Below, one piece after another: positions 33,127-42,893 of a stretch of 64,000 nt of DNA. The DNA comes from Methylocapsa sp963808645 (GTDB taxonomy: Bacteria; Pseudomonadota; Alphaproteobacteria; Rhizobiales; Beijerinckiaceae). How positions within the stretch are numbered: the first letter of the stretch is position 1; each line of letters starts with the position of its first letter. The position numbers were made by a program, and so were the translations under genes. The notes under the pieces were generated by a model. The model worked only from the letters and a program-made list of their open reading frames with translations. It had not been told where the DNA came from and searched no databases. The stretch spans positions 186,001-250,000 of the forward strand of contig CAWEGU010000003.1 of the NCBI GenBank assembly GCA_963808645.1, read 5' to 3'.

Positions 33127-36100
33127 TCAGCCAGCGTCGCGGAAGCGCTCGGCCTCTTCGAGATCGACGCTGACGAGCTGGCTCACGCCGCGTTCGGCCA
33201 TGGTTACGCCAAACAGCCGGTTCATCCGCGCCATGGTGATCGGATTGTGGGTGACGGTAAGAAAGCGCGTCTCGGTCTTGCCGCGCATATTGTCGAGAAG
33301 ATCGCAGAAGCGTTCGACATTGGCGTCGTCGAGCGGCGCATCCACTTCGTCGAGAACGCAAACCGGCGCCGGATTGGTAAGAAAGATCGCGAAGATCAAC
33401 GCCAGCGCGGTCAGCGCCTGTTCACCGCCGGAGAGCAGCGTCATGACCTGCGGCTTTTTCCCAGGCGGCCGGGCGAGGATTTCGAGCCCGGCTTCAAGCG
33501 GATCGTCGGATTCGATCAGTTGGAGCTCGGCCGCGCCGCCGCCGAATAGCGTGGTGAACAGCTCCTTGAAATGCGCATGAACGGCATCGAACGCGAAAAG
33601 GAGCCTCTCGCGGCCTTCCTTATTCAAACCTTGAATCGCCTGGCGCAGCCGCCGGATTGCCTCGGTCAGATCGGCATGTTCGGTGGAAAAATTCGTCTTT
33701 GAGGTTAGGATTTCGTTTAATTCTTCTTCAGCCCGCAGATTGACGCCGCCAAGCCGCTCGCGGTCGTCTTTCAAACCGGCGAGCCGCTTTTCGACCTCCT
33801 CCGCGGGTGGGAGACTTTCTCCCGGCGCGACATGCGCGAGGCCGAAAAGTTCGGCCTCCGTGCAATCAAGCTCGGCCGCAATCATATGCGCGATCTCGCC
33901 ACGGTGCGCCCGCGCCGCTTCGGCCCTGGCCTCGCTCCGAGCTTTTTCTTCCCGTGCCGCGCTCATCGCGGCGAGCGCGTCGCGTGCGGCGCGATCGGCG
34001 CCGGCGAGACGCGACTCGGCCTCGGCCCGATTGTCGGCCGCCTGCCTGCGCGCTTTCTCGGCCGCTTCGATTTGGCGTATCAGAGTTTGGCGGGCGGCCA
34101 GAAACATCTCCGGCCCCTCGGCAAGTCGGCGCAGCTCTTGCGTGGCTTCCTCGCGCCGCGCTTCCAGCGCGCGGATTTGTCCACCCGCGCGATCGCCGCG
34201 GACGTGCCAGGATTGCCGCTCGTCCTCGATGCCGTGAAGACGCTTTGCGCGCGTCTCGACGTCGCGCAGGTGCGCTTGCAGATCGGCGCTGGCTTCGGCC
34301 ACCGCAGCACGATCGCGCGCCGCCGCCGCGCGTGCGATGTCGAGCCGCGCGGTCAGTTCCGCCGGGGCGTCCAATTGGGCGAGCGCCGCTTTGGCGTGCG
34401 CGTGCTTTTCGCTGGCTTCGCCGCGCGCAGCATCGAGGCGGAGAAGAGCTTCTTGGAGCGCCGAGAGCCGCGCGGTGGCCGCCGCCTTGTGCTTTTCGGC
34501 CGCGGCCTTTTCCGCGCGGGCCAATTCGATTTGGCGCAGCGCGCCCTTGTGCGCCTGCCTTGCCGAGCTTTCGGAGGCGGCCGCGGCAGCTAGAGCTGCT
34601 TGGGCTAGCTCCGCATCGGCTTTCAAGACGGTCGCGGCGCCACGCGCGGCTTCTACTTCGATCGCGAGATCGCCAAGGCGGTTTTTTTCGGCGAGGCGCC
34701 GCGCGGCGGGAGTGGGGGCCTCGGCAGCTTGCGTGAAACCATCCCAGCGCCACAGATCGCCATCCTTCGAGACCAGTCTTTGGCCGGGCTTCAGTAACGT
34801 CCGCAAGGCGGTTCCATCGGCCCGTGCTACAACGCCGATCTGGTTCAGCCGCCGCGCGAGAGGAGCTGGCGCCGTGACGAGCATCGAGAGCGCTTTGGCG
34901 CCAGGCGGCAAAGCCAGGTCGTTCGAAGCATCGGTCGGGGCCCAATGCGCCGGCGAAGCCGGATTGGTCGAGGCGTCGAGATCGTCGCCAAGCGCCGCGC
35001 CGAGCGCCGCCTCATAGCCTTTCGTGACGCCGATCTCCTCGATGACCGAAGGCCAAAAGCCGCCGGTTCCGGCGTTCAGCAATTTGGATAATGTTGCGGC
35101 TTGGGTTTCGAGAGTTTGCGCCTTGCGCTCGGCGTCGGCCATCGGAGCTCGGGTTTTTAATTCTCCGGCACCGGCCTCGGCATGGCGGGCCTCGGCGCGG
35201 GCCAGTTCGTCTTCGCGGGCGTTAGCGGCCGCGATGGCTTCGCCGAGCGCCGCCTCCAAAAGCCCGAAATTCGCGCCGTTGGCGGAAACGGCATCAAGCG
35301 CGCCGCATTCTCCCCTCACTGTTTCGATTTCGGCATCGAGCCGCATCATGCGAGCCGCTTCGTCCCGGATCGCCGCCTCAAGCGCCGCGCGGCGGGCGTC
35401 CATCGCCGCCCTTATGTCCTGTGTCTCGGCGAGCGTCCTTTCAGTTTTCGCGAGAGCCGCTTCGGCGCCCGCCAGCTTTTCGCGCAAGGCATCGATCCCG
35501 GCTTCGTCCACGGCGATGCTGGCGAGCAGGTTTGCCTCTCGTTCGAGCCGCGCGAGAACGGCGGCCGCATCCTCGATCAGCGCGGTTTCGCGAGCAATAT
35601 CGCTCACCGTTTGCGCGATCCTGTGTTCTAGTTCGGCGGCGCGGCTTTTCGTGCGCCGTTCTTCTCCATCCAGCATCTCGTTGGCAACAACGAGCCTGTG
35701 CAATTCGGCGGCGCCCTCGGCTTCGATCCCGCGCAATCCCGGCAATTCATGCGCGGCGATCGCTTGCCGCCGGGCAGCCTCGGCCTGGGCCGTGGTTCTT
35801 ACCGCGACGTCCCGCAGATCGGCTTCGAGTTTGGCTTCGGCCGATTGCAGCACGCTCGCCGCGACGTCCTGGCTGATCAGGGCAAGCAGGGCTTCGTTGC
35901 GCCTGATCTCGCCCGCGAGAGCACGGTAGCGCCCCGCTTCCCGGGATTGCCGCTTGAGGCTGTCAGCCTGGGTATCGATCTGCCGCAAAGTATCGTCGAG
36001 GCGGACGAGATTGTCCTCCGCCGCCTTGAGGCGCAGCTCGGCTTCGTGGCGGCGGGAATGGAGCCCCGCGATGCCCGCGGCTTCCTCGATGATCCGGCGG

Positions 36101-36579
36101 CGCTCCTGCGGCTTGGCGGCGATGATCTCGCCGATCTGGCCTTGCCGCACCATCGATGGCGAGCGCGCGCCGGTCGAAGCGTCGGCGAAGAGCAATTGAA
36201 CATCGCGGGCACGCACCTCGCGTCCGTTGATCCGGTAGGCGGAGCCAGATTCGCGCTCGATGCGGCGGGAAACCTCGATAATCTCGCCATCGTTGAACGC
36301 GGCAGGCGCCGAGCGATTGCGGTTGTCGAGCGATAGGACGACTTCCGCCATGTTGCGCGCGGGCCGGCCGCCGCCGCCGGAAAAAATCACGTCGTCCATG
36401 CCCGATGCGCGCATGCTTTTCGACGAACTCTCGCCCATGACCCAACGCAGCGCCTCGACCAGATTCGACTTGCCGCAGCCATTCGGCCCGACAATGCCGG
36501 TCAGCCCCGGCTCGATAAGGAATTCGGCCGGCTCGACAAAGGTCTTGAAGCCCGCGATGCGGAGCTTGGTGAGTTTCAT
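33127..36579 (-). CDS. smc: Chromosome segregation ATPase SMC
   Basis: 1150 residues with the full SMC layout: N-terminal head with P-loop GPNGCGKSNL (31-40), long Ala/Glu/Arg-rich coiled coil, hinge (about 500-640, with the GYEAALGAALGDDL region), second coiled coil, and C-terminal head with the LLSGGEQALTALAL signature and Walker B VCVLDEVDAPLDDAN. It compacts and separates origins after loading by ParB at parS; two parS sites lie 8-18 kb away. ATG 36579 follows AAGGG. No scpA/scpB in the window. Confidence 0.96.
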   Translation of the reverse strand: MKLTKLRIAGFKTFVEPAEFLIEPGLTGIVGPNGCGKSNLVEALRWVMGESSSKSMRASGMDDVIFSGGGGRPARNMAEVVLSLDNRNRSAPAAFNDGEIIEVSRRIERESGSAYRINGREVRARDVQLLFADASTGARSPSMVRQGQIGEIIAAKPQERRRIIEEAAGIAGLHSRRHEAELRLKAAEDNLVRLDDTLRQIDTQADSLKRQSREAGRYRALAGEIRRNEALLALISQDVAASVLQSAEAKLEADLRDVAVRTTAQAEAARRQAIAAHELPGLRGIEAEGAAELHRLVVANEMLDGEERRTKSRAAELEHRIAQTVSDIARETALIEDAAAVLARLEREANLLASIAVDEAGIDALREKLAGAEAALAKTERTLAETQDIRAAMDARRAALEAAIRDEAARMMRLDAEIETVRGECGALDAVSANGANFGLLEAALGEAIAAANAREDELARAEARHAEAGAGELKTRAPMADAERKAQTLETQAATLSKLLNAGTGGFWPSVIEEIGVTKGYEAALGAALGDDLDASTNPASPAHWAPTDASNDLALPPGAKALSMLVTAPAPLARRLNQIGVVARADGTALRTLLKPGQRLVSKDGDLWRWDGFTQAAEAPTPAARRLAEKNRLGDLAIEVEAARGAATVLKADAELAQAALAAAAASESSARQAHKGALRQIELARAEKAAAEKHKAAATARLSALQEALLRLDAARGEASEKHAHAKAALAQLDAPAELTARLDIARAAAARDRAAVAEASADLQAHLRDVETRAKRLHGIEDERQSWHVRGDRAGGQIRALEARREEATQELRRLAEGPEMFLAARQTLIRQIEAAEKARRQAADNRAEAESRLAGADRAARDALAAMSAAREEKARSEARAEAARAHRGEIAHMIAAELDCTEAELFGLAHVAPGESLPPAEEVEKRLAGLKDDRERLGGVNLRAEEELNEILTSKTNFSTEHADLTEAIRRLRQAIQGLNKEGRERLLFAFDAVHAHFKELFTTLFGGGAAELQLIESDDPLEAGLEILARPPGKKPQVMTLLSGGEQALTALALIFAIFLTNPAPVCVLDEVDAPLDDANVERFCDLLDNMRGKTETRFLTVTHNPITMARMNRLFGVTMAERGVSQLVSVDLEEAERFRDAG

Positions 36580-37009
36580 GGCCCAGCCCTTGTGCCGCGA
36601 AAAAGGCTTTGGATCATTGCCTATTATTGGGCAAAGCTTCCTAGCTTTTGGTTAACCAATCATGCTGGGCCGGCAAGCAGGACCGAATGCCGATGATTCG
36701 GCAATGCCGATTACGGCCCGAACGGGTTGGAGAGCGCAAGGATTTGCGTTGATTTTTCTGTGAAAACCGCGAAAGTCAGGGTGACCGGCATGCATGGTCA
36801 GGCTATGGTGGACTGCTAGCCCCTCGTTCTGCGTCGGCCCGAAGGGCCGCCTCGAGGAACGAGGCCAAGACGAGCGAAGTAATGAAAGCGAACTCCGGTT
36901 TCCCAGGAAATCATGCGCTGGTAGCGGTGTCGAGTTGCCGCGATGAATCCACCGCGTTTTTGCACGGGGACAGCTTTGATCCGCGCGTTATTCGCGCCAT
37001 ATTGGCGGC
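36580..37009. other. Intergenic region between smc and uvrB with two structured elements
   Basis: 430 bp, divergent promoters expected. At 36648-36659 there is a perfect 12-bp palindrome, TTGGTTAACCAA, 70 bp before smc, suitable as an operator. At 36822-36864 a large nested hairpin pairs CCTCGTTC with GAACGAGG around an inner GGCCC-GAA-GGGCC. No LexA-type repeat (GAAC-N7-GAAC) was found upstream of uvrB. No coding frame is convincing. Confidence 0.45.
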
Positions 37010-39535
37010 ATGGTCAAAGCTCCGAAAGCCGCCAGCGGAATGAGATCCCCGCGCTCCAAGGCGGCGCGGCCCGAGGTCACGCCGCTTGGCGAACACCTCG
37101 CCGCTCTCCTCAATCCGGCCCTGAACGAGCGTCCGCTTGGCGTCTCCGAGGCGGCGCAGACCGAGTACGGCCCGCCGCGCTCCGCGCCTTTGCACCACCC
37201 TCCGGGGATGATCGGGGTCGCGGCCACCGTCGAATCCCTAAAAGATCTGCTGGAGCGCGGCGATCCCAACATCCGGGAAAAAAAGCCCTGGACGCCGCAT
37301 AGGCCGCCGCGTCCGGACAAGTCGGAAGGCGGCCAAAGATTTCGCGTCGTCTCCGAATTCGAGCCCGAGGGCGATCAACCGGGCGCGATCGACGAACTCG
37401 TCAAGGGGATCTTGTGCCAAGAGCGCGACCAGGTGCTGCTCGGCGTCACCGGCTCGGGCAAAACATACACCATGGCGCAGGTGATCGCGCGGACCAATCG
37501 TCCGGCGCTCATTCTGGCGCCCAACAAAACCCTGGCGGCGCAGCTATACGGCGAGTTCAAAAGCTTTTTCCCGGACAATGCGGTCGAATATTTTGTTTCG
37601 TACTATGATTATTACCAGCCCGAGGCCTATGTGCCGCGCACCGACACCTATATCGAGAAGGAAAGCTCGATCAACGAGCAGATCGATCGCATGCGCCATG
37701 CGGCCACGCGCGCGCTGCTCGAACGCGACGACGTGATCATTGTCGCCTCCGTCTCCTGCATCTATGGCATTGGCTCGGTCGAGACCTATACGGCGATGAC
37801 TTTTACCGTGAAACTCGGCGAAAAAATCGACCAGCGCCAGCTCATCGCCGATATGGTGGCGCTGCAATACAAGCGCTCGGGCGGCGATTTTTCGCGCGGC
37901 ACTTTTCGGGTTCGCGGCGATACGATCGAGCTATTCCCGGCCCACTACGAAGACCGCGCCTGGCGCATCGGCTTTTTTGGCAATTCGATCGAAACCATCG
38001 TCGAATTCGATCCCCTGACCGGCAAGAGGACGCAAGACCTCGAATTCATAAAAGTCTATGCCAATTCGCATTATGTCACGCCGCGCCCGACGCTTCTGCA
38101 ATCGATCAAGGGCATCAAGGTGGAATTAAAACAGCGTCTCGCGGAGCTCAATGCCGGTGGCCGCCTGCTCGAAGCGCAGCGGCTCGAACAGCGCACCATG
38201 TTCGACCTTGAAATGCTGGAGGCGACCGGCTCCTGCGCCGGCATCGAGAATTATTCGCGATATTTGACCGGCCGGCTTCCCGGCGAGCCGCCGCCGACTC
38301 TCTTCGAATATCTGTCCGACAATGCGCTTGTCTTCACCGACGAATCGCATGTCACGATCCCGCAAATCGGTGGGATGTATCGCGGCGACTTCCGGCGCAA
38401 GGCGACGCTCGCCGAATACGGGTTCCGGCTGCCGTCCTGCCTCGACAACAGGCCTCTGCGTTTCGAGGAATGGGATGCGATGCGGCCGCAGTCGATCCAT
38501 GTCTCGGCGACGCCCGGCCCCTGGGAAATGGAGCGCACGGGAGGCGTATTCGTCGAGCAGGTCATCCGCCCAACGGGGCTCATCGATCCGCCGGTGGAGG
38601 TTCGGCCCGCCCGCGCGCAGGTGGACGACCTTCTTGGCGAGGTGCGCGAGGTGGCGGCAAAAGGCTACCGCGCCCTCGTCACCGTGCTCACCAAGCGCAT
38701 GGCGGAGGATCTCACGGAGTACTTGCATGAACACGCCGTACGAGTGCGCTACATGCATTCCGACATCGACACGATCGAGCGGATCGAAATTATCCGCGAC
38801 TTGCGGCTCGGCGCCTTCGACGTGCTCGTCGGGATCAATCTTTTGCGCGAGGGGCTCGATATTCCGGAATGCGGCTTAGTCGCCATCCTCGACGCCGACA
38901 AGGAAGGCTTCTTGCGCAGCGAAACGTCGCTTGTGCAGACGATTGGCCGCGCGGCCCGCAATGTCGATGGCAAAGTGATCCTCTATGCCGATCGCAAGAC
39001 GGGGTCGATCGCGCGGGCAATGGCGGAGACCAACCGCAGACGGGAAAAGCAACAGGCCTTTAATGTTGCCCACGGGATTACGCCGGCCTCGATCAAACGC
39101 GGGATCGCGGACATTTTGGGCTCGGTCTATGAGCAGGACCATGTCACCGCCGATGCCGGACTTGGCGTGCCGGGATTTCTCGCCGGGCATAATTTCAAGG
39201 CGACGATCGCCGATCTCGAAAAGCGCATGCGTGCCGCCGCCGCCAATCTCGACTTCGAGGAGGCCGCCCGCTTTCGCGACGAATTGAAACGCTTGCAAGC
39301 GGTCGAACTCGCGATCGCGGGCGATCCGCTGGCGAGCCAGCGCGACGTCGAGGCGGAAGCGGGTGCTTTTGCAGGCGAACGCAAATATGGACGCGCGGCC
39401 AATGTTCGCTTGAGCCGGCCGCACAAGCCAACCGATGCCGAGATGGGACCGCATAATTTCGGCGGCGGCGAAGCAAAGCCCCGTAGCAGTGCGGGCAAGG
39501 GCGGAACGCGGACTTTTAAGGGCAAGCGGCACTGA
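37010..39535 (+). CDS. uvrB: Excinuclease ABC subunit B
   Basis: DNA-damage verification helicase of nucleotide excision repair. 841 residues. Walker A GVTGSGKT at 145-152, the beta-hairpin region YYDYYQPEAYVPRTDTYIEKE, helicase motifs (VFTDESHVTIPQ, GINLLREGLDIPE, QTIGRAARN) and the C-terminal UVR domain (LEKRMRAAAANLDFEEAARFRDEL region). Compared with most UvrB (about 670) it has about 110 extra N-terminal residues, basic and Pro-rich, plus a basic tail, both usual in Hyphomicrobiales. Confidence 0.96.
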   Translation: MVKAPKAASGMRSPRSKAARPEVTPLGEHLAALLNPALNERPLGVSEAAQTEYGPPRSAPLHHPPGMIGVAATVESLKDLLERGDPNIREKKPWTPHRPPRPDKSEGGQRFRVVSEFEPEGDQPGAIDELVKGILCQERDQVLLGVTGSGKTYTMAQVIARTNRPALILAPNKTLAAQLYGEFKSFFPDNAVEYFVSYYDYYQPEAYVPRTDTYIEKESSINEQIDRMRHAATRALLERDDVIIVASVSCIYGIGSVETYTAMTFTVKLGEKIDQRQLIADMVALQYKRSGGDFSRGTFRVRGDTIELFPAHYEDRAWRIGFFGNSIETIVEFDPLTGKRTQDLEFIKVYANSHYVTPRPTLLQSIKGIKVELKQRLAELNAGGRLLEAQRLEQRTMFDLEMLEATGSCAGIENYSRYLTGRLPGEPPPTLFEYLSDNALVFTDESHVTIPQIGGMYRGDFRRKATLAEYGFRLPSCLDNRPLRFEEWDAMRPQSIHVSATPGPWEMERTGGVFVEQVIRPTGLIDPPVEVRPARAQVDDLLGEVREVAAKGYRALVTVLTKRMAEDLTEYLHEHAVRVRYMHSDIDTIERIEIIRDLRLGAFDVLVGINLLREGLDIPECGLVAILDADKEGFLRSETSLVQTIGRAARNVDGKVILYADRKTGSIARAMAETNRRREKQQAFNVAHGITPASIKRGIADILGSVYEQDHVTADAGLGVPGFLAGHNFKATIADLEKRMRAAAANLDFEEAARFRDELKRLQAVELAIAGDPLASQRDVEAEAGAFAGERKYGRAANVRLSRPHKPTDAEMGPHNFGGGEAKPRSSAGKGGTRTFKGKRH

Positions 39536-39664
39536 GGGAGCTGCTGCCGCCATTCATCGCGGGGCGTTCTTGCGGAGTTGTCATCTAGCCCGGTCGGCTC
39601 AAATTCTATGAGATTTGGTATTAATATAAGGTTTGGCTCGAATCTCGAGCCGCGAGGCTGGCGC

Positions 39665-41483
39665 ATGACCTTAAAGATCGAAGACTATGCGATCATCGGC
39701 GATTCCGAGACGGCCGCCCTCGTCGGGCGCGATTTGTCGGTCGATTGGCTTTGCTTGCCGCGTTTCAATTCTCCCGCCTGTTTCGCCAATCTCCTCGGCG
39801 CCAAGGACAACGGCCGGTGGTCGATCGCTCCCGCCGATCCGAGCGCCAAGATCACCCGCGCGTATCGCGGCCATACGTTGATTCTCGAAACCACGATCGA
39901 GACGGCCGGCGGCGTTGCCGTTGTCACCGACTTCATGCCGGCGAAAGTCCAAGGTTCGCGCCTTGTTCGCCTGGTGCGGGGCATAACCGGCAGCGTCACA
40001 TTGCGCACCGAGCTGATCATCCGTTTCAATTATGGTTCGGTCGTGCCGTGGGTGCGCCGCCGCGACGACGGAAGTCTGCAGGCGGTCGCTGGACCCGACC
40101 GCGTGGTCTTGCGCACGCCCATAAGACTTCGCCCAAAAGGGCGGACACATGTCGCCGAATTCGATATCACCGCCGGGGAAACGGCCGATTTTACGCTGAG
40201 CCATAGCGTTTCCTACGAGGGCGTGCCCAGCGCCATCGATCCTTATCAAGCACTCGAAGAAACCGAACGGAACTGGAGCGCCTGGTCGAAGCCATTCGAA
40301 GGCGCGGGGAAATGGTCGGAGGCTGTGATCCGTTCCTTGCTCACTCTGCGCGCTCTCATTTTCCAGCCAAGCGGCGGCATTATCGCGGCGCCGACGACCT
40401 CGCTGCCGGAGCAATTGGGCGGCTCCCGCAATTGGGACTACCGTTTCTGCTGGCTGCGCGATGCGACCTTCACCTTGCTCGCGCTGATGCACGCGGGCTA
40501 TGCCCATGAGGCGATGCGATGGCGCGCGTGGCTGATCCGGGCGCTCGGCGGCGAGCCCGCGCGGGTGCAAATTCTTTATGGACTAGGCGGCGAGCGCGAT
40601 ATTACGGAACGCACGCTGCCATGGCTTTCCGGCTACGCCGGCTCGCAACCGGTGCGCGTCGGCAATGCGGCGGCCGGTCAGTTGCAGCTCGACATTTATG
40701 GCGAGGTTCTCGATGCGCTGTATCATAGCCGCAAGCGGCGGCTTGTTACCGATGCCGCTGATTGGATGCTTCAAATCGAGCTCTTGAAGCACCTTGAAAC
40801 GATCTGGGAATTGCCCGACGAAGGCATCTGGGAGGTGCGCGGGCCCCGGCGGCATTTCACCCATTCGAAAATCATGGCCTGGGTCGCGTTCGATCGCGCT
40901 GTCAAAAGCATCGAGGAATTCGGCTTTGTCGGGCCGCTCGATCATTGGCGGCGTCTTCGCCAGCGCATCCACGACGATGTTTGCGCGAAGGGTTTCGATC
41001 CGGAGCTCGGCGCTTTCACACAGAGCTATGGCGGAAAGGAACTCGAACTCGAGCCTTCTCATGATCGCCCTCGCCGGTTTCTTGCCCCCCCACGACAACC
41101 GTGTGCGCGGCACGGTCGAGGCGATCGAGCACCGCTTGATGGTGGGCGGGTTCGTGCGCCGCTACGATACGCAAACGGCCGAGGACGGCTTGCCGGGCGA
41201 CGAAGGCGTCTTTCTCGCTTGCAGCTTCTGGCTCGTCGATAATCTCGCGCTTTTGGGAAGGCTCGATGAGGCGCGCGGCTTGTTCGAGCGCTTGCTCGCG
41301 CTACGCAATGATCTTGGCTTGTTATCCGAGGAGTATGATCCCGTGGCGAAGCGTCTTGTCGGCAATTTTCCGCAGGCTTTTTCGCATATTGCCTTGATCA
41401 ACTCCGCGTATAATCTCGCCCGCGCCGCGAAGCCCGCCGAACAACGCTCCGGCGCGAGGGTCCCGGAGGCCGGGGAAGATTGA
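39665..41483 (+). pseudogene. GH15 family glycosidase (glucoamylase/trehalase-like), interrupted by a +1 frameshift
   Basis: Cytoplasmic alpha-glucosidase of GH15, a family acting on dextrins or trehalose. Start ATG 39665 (GAGG upstream). It has an N-terminal beta domain (IEDYAIIGDSETAALVGRD), then the (alpha/alpha)6 barrel with RNWDYRFCWLRDATF and the general-acid region PDEGIWEVRG (Glu386). Around 41040-41075 the frame must move forward by one base: before it SYGGKELE, after it SLLMIALAGFLPPHDNRV. It ends with LLSEEYDPVAKRLVGNFPQAFSH, which supplies the catalytic base. All motifs are present, so this is either a fresh mutation or a one-base sequence error. Confidence 0.85.
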
Positions 41484-41569
41484 TGCACCCTGTTTTGAAC
41501 GGCCCGAATGACACGCTCGGGGCCCCGCCGGGCGCTACGCGCCGCGACGCCCGCTCGCCCGCCCGTCTG

Positions 41570-42262
41570 TCATTCGACCTGCAAAAGCAGCGCGACAAGT
41601 TCGCTTTGGCGATGTGTGTCGGTCTTGGCAAAGACAGATTTCAACTGGTTGCGCGCCGTCTCACGTGAAATCTTCAATTCTCCGGCCGCGATTTCGGGAG
41701 AGGCGCCGCGTGCGATGACGCAGGCGAGCTTCGCCTCCGCAGGCGTAAGGCGAAAAGTCTTGGCGAGGATCGCGGGGGGCGGCCCTGGTTTCGGCCCTAA
41801 GGCATTTAACGTTAAAAGCGCGCGTACTTCCTGGGCGGCCAAGTGCGCCGCCCAGTCGAAAGACCAAATTCGCACGATAACCGGCATTTTGTCCTGGCGC
41901 TGAACGATGATCGGGTCGGTAGCCAACGGGTTGAGACGGGGCGAGGTTCTCAATTGATCAATGATGTTTTTCAGGAGGGCTCGGGATGCGGGATCGCGAA
42001 TGAAAAGTCGCCTGTCCTTGATCTTGACGTCATTATCGAAAATGGTTTCGGCTGCGGCGTTCACGTCAGCGATAAACCCGTGCTGGTCGAGGGCGATCGC
42101 GGGCAGGCGCATCGCATTGAGCGCCGCGGTTGCAGAGGCGAGCGATCCATGCGCTCCCGCAACGGCGGCGATCTCGATCAAGCGCCGGGTGAAGGACGAA
42201 AGAATGCGCTCCTCTTCGGCGCGCAGATTGCAGACCTCGGAATTCATATCGAAAAAGTTCAT
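41570..42262 (-). CDS. LuxR-type transcriptional regulator with PAS-like sensor
   Basis: 230 residues from ATG 42262 (AGGTG upstream). The N-terminal half has a PAS-like pattern (AIALDQHGFIADVNAAAETIF). The C-terminus is a LuxR/GerE helix-turn-helix: RLTPAEAKLACVIARGASPEIAAGELKIS, then RETARNQLKSVFAKTDTHRQSELV. No receiver domain, so it probably senses a ligand or partner directly. Its target is unknown. A parS-like sequence inside the gene (41657-41672) is poor and coding. Confidence 0.85.
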   Translation of the reverse strand: MNFFDMNSEVCNLRAEEERILSSFTRRLIEIAAVAGAHGSLASATAALNAMRLPAIALDQHGFIADVNAAAETIFDNDVKIKDRRLFIRDPASRALLKNIIDQLRTSPRLNPLATDPIIVQRQDKMPVIVRIWSFDWAAHLAAQEVRALLTLNALGPKPGPPPAILAKTFRLTPAEAKLACVIARGASPEIAAGELKISRETARNQLKSVFAKTDTHRQSELVALLLQVE

Positions 42263-42893
42263 TTTAACACCTGGACTCTTATAATATTTCAATAAACGAT
42301 GTGGAATCGGGATCGAGAGCTCCGGTTATAACCGCGCATACCAAGAGCGCGGGCGAGCCACGGGCGAGAAGAGAACTTCGGATAGACACTTTTTATTGAC
42401 GATTGACAAGCACTTACATTTCTATGGGGAGAAGCTCCTTTCTGGGTCATGACCGAAATGGGTAAGAAGCGGCGGCCGTATCGAAAGTGGCCGGCACGGC
42501 AAAAAGAAAGTAGATGGTTTCGATAAAATTGAAAAAACTCCAAAATTGAAAAAATCCTCGCGCTTCGACTACGAATATGATCATTCATCAAACAAAAATC
42601 AAAAGTTATCTAATCTTTGCTGTTGGTTCCTTGACAGTAAAGCACAAGACTGCCGATAGTGCAATAAAAATTTATCGTTACAGCAAGGCGTTTGTTTGTC
42701 AGCAGCGGTTGTGTTTCCGCGCCGCGACACTGTGACGCTCCCGGCACTCCAAGCGCCTCGGGGTGGCATAGCCTTGCGCGGCCGGTGTGATTACAGAATA
42801 GAGTTCGAGGGACTTCAAATCGGCGGTGCCGCCGAAAATAAACAAGAGCTTACGCCGATTGGTGCCGGCGAGTGAGCAGAAGGAGCGAAGACC
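42263..42893. other. AT-rich leader region between the LuxR gene and thrS
   Basis: About 630 bp with no convincing gene. The part 42380-42700 is clearly AT-richer than the rest of the window and contains a direct repeat, CAAAATTGAAAAAA-like, twice (about 42525-42555). The divergent promoters for the regulator and thrS must lie here. No T-box or attenuator structure was recognised. Confidence 0.4.
42631..42660 (+). promoter_or_regulatory. Possible sigma-70 promoter for thrS
   Basis: TTGACA (42631-42636), 18-nt spacer, GATAGT (42655-42660): a perfect -35 with a -10 matching four of six positions. It lies about 230 bp upstream of the thrS start, leaving a long leader. Confidence 0.4.

Noticed and set aside
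36700..37009. LexA/SOS box upstream of uvrB
   Set aside because: Several GAAC/GTTC words were checked, but none forms the GAAC-N7-GAAC direct repeat.
41657..41672. parS-like CGTCTCACGTGAAATC
   Set aside because: Four mismatches to the consensus and inside the LuxR-type coding sequence.
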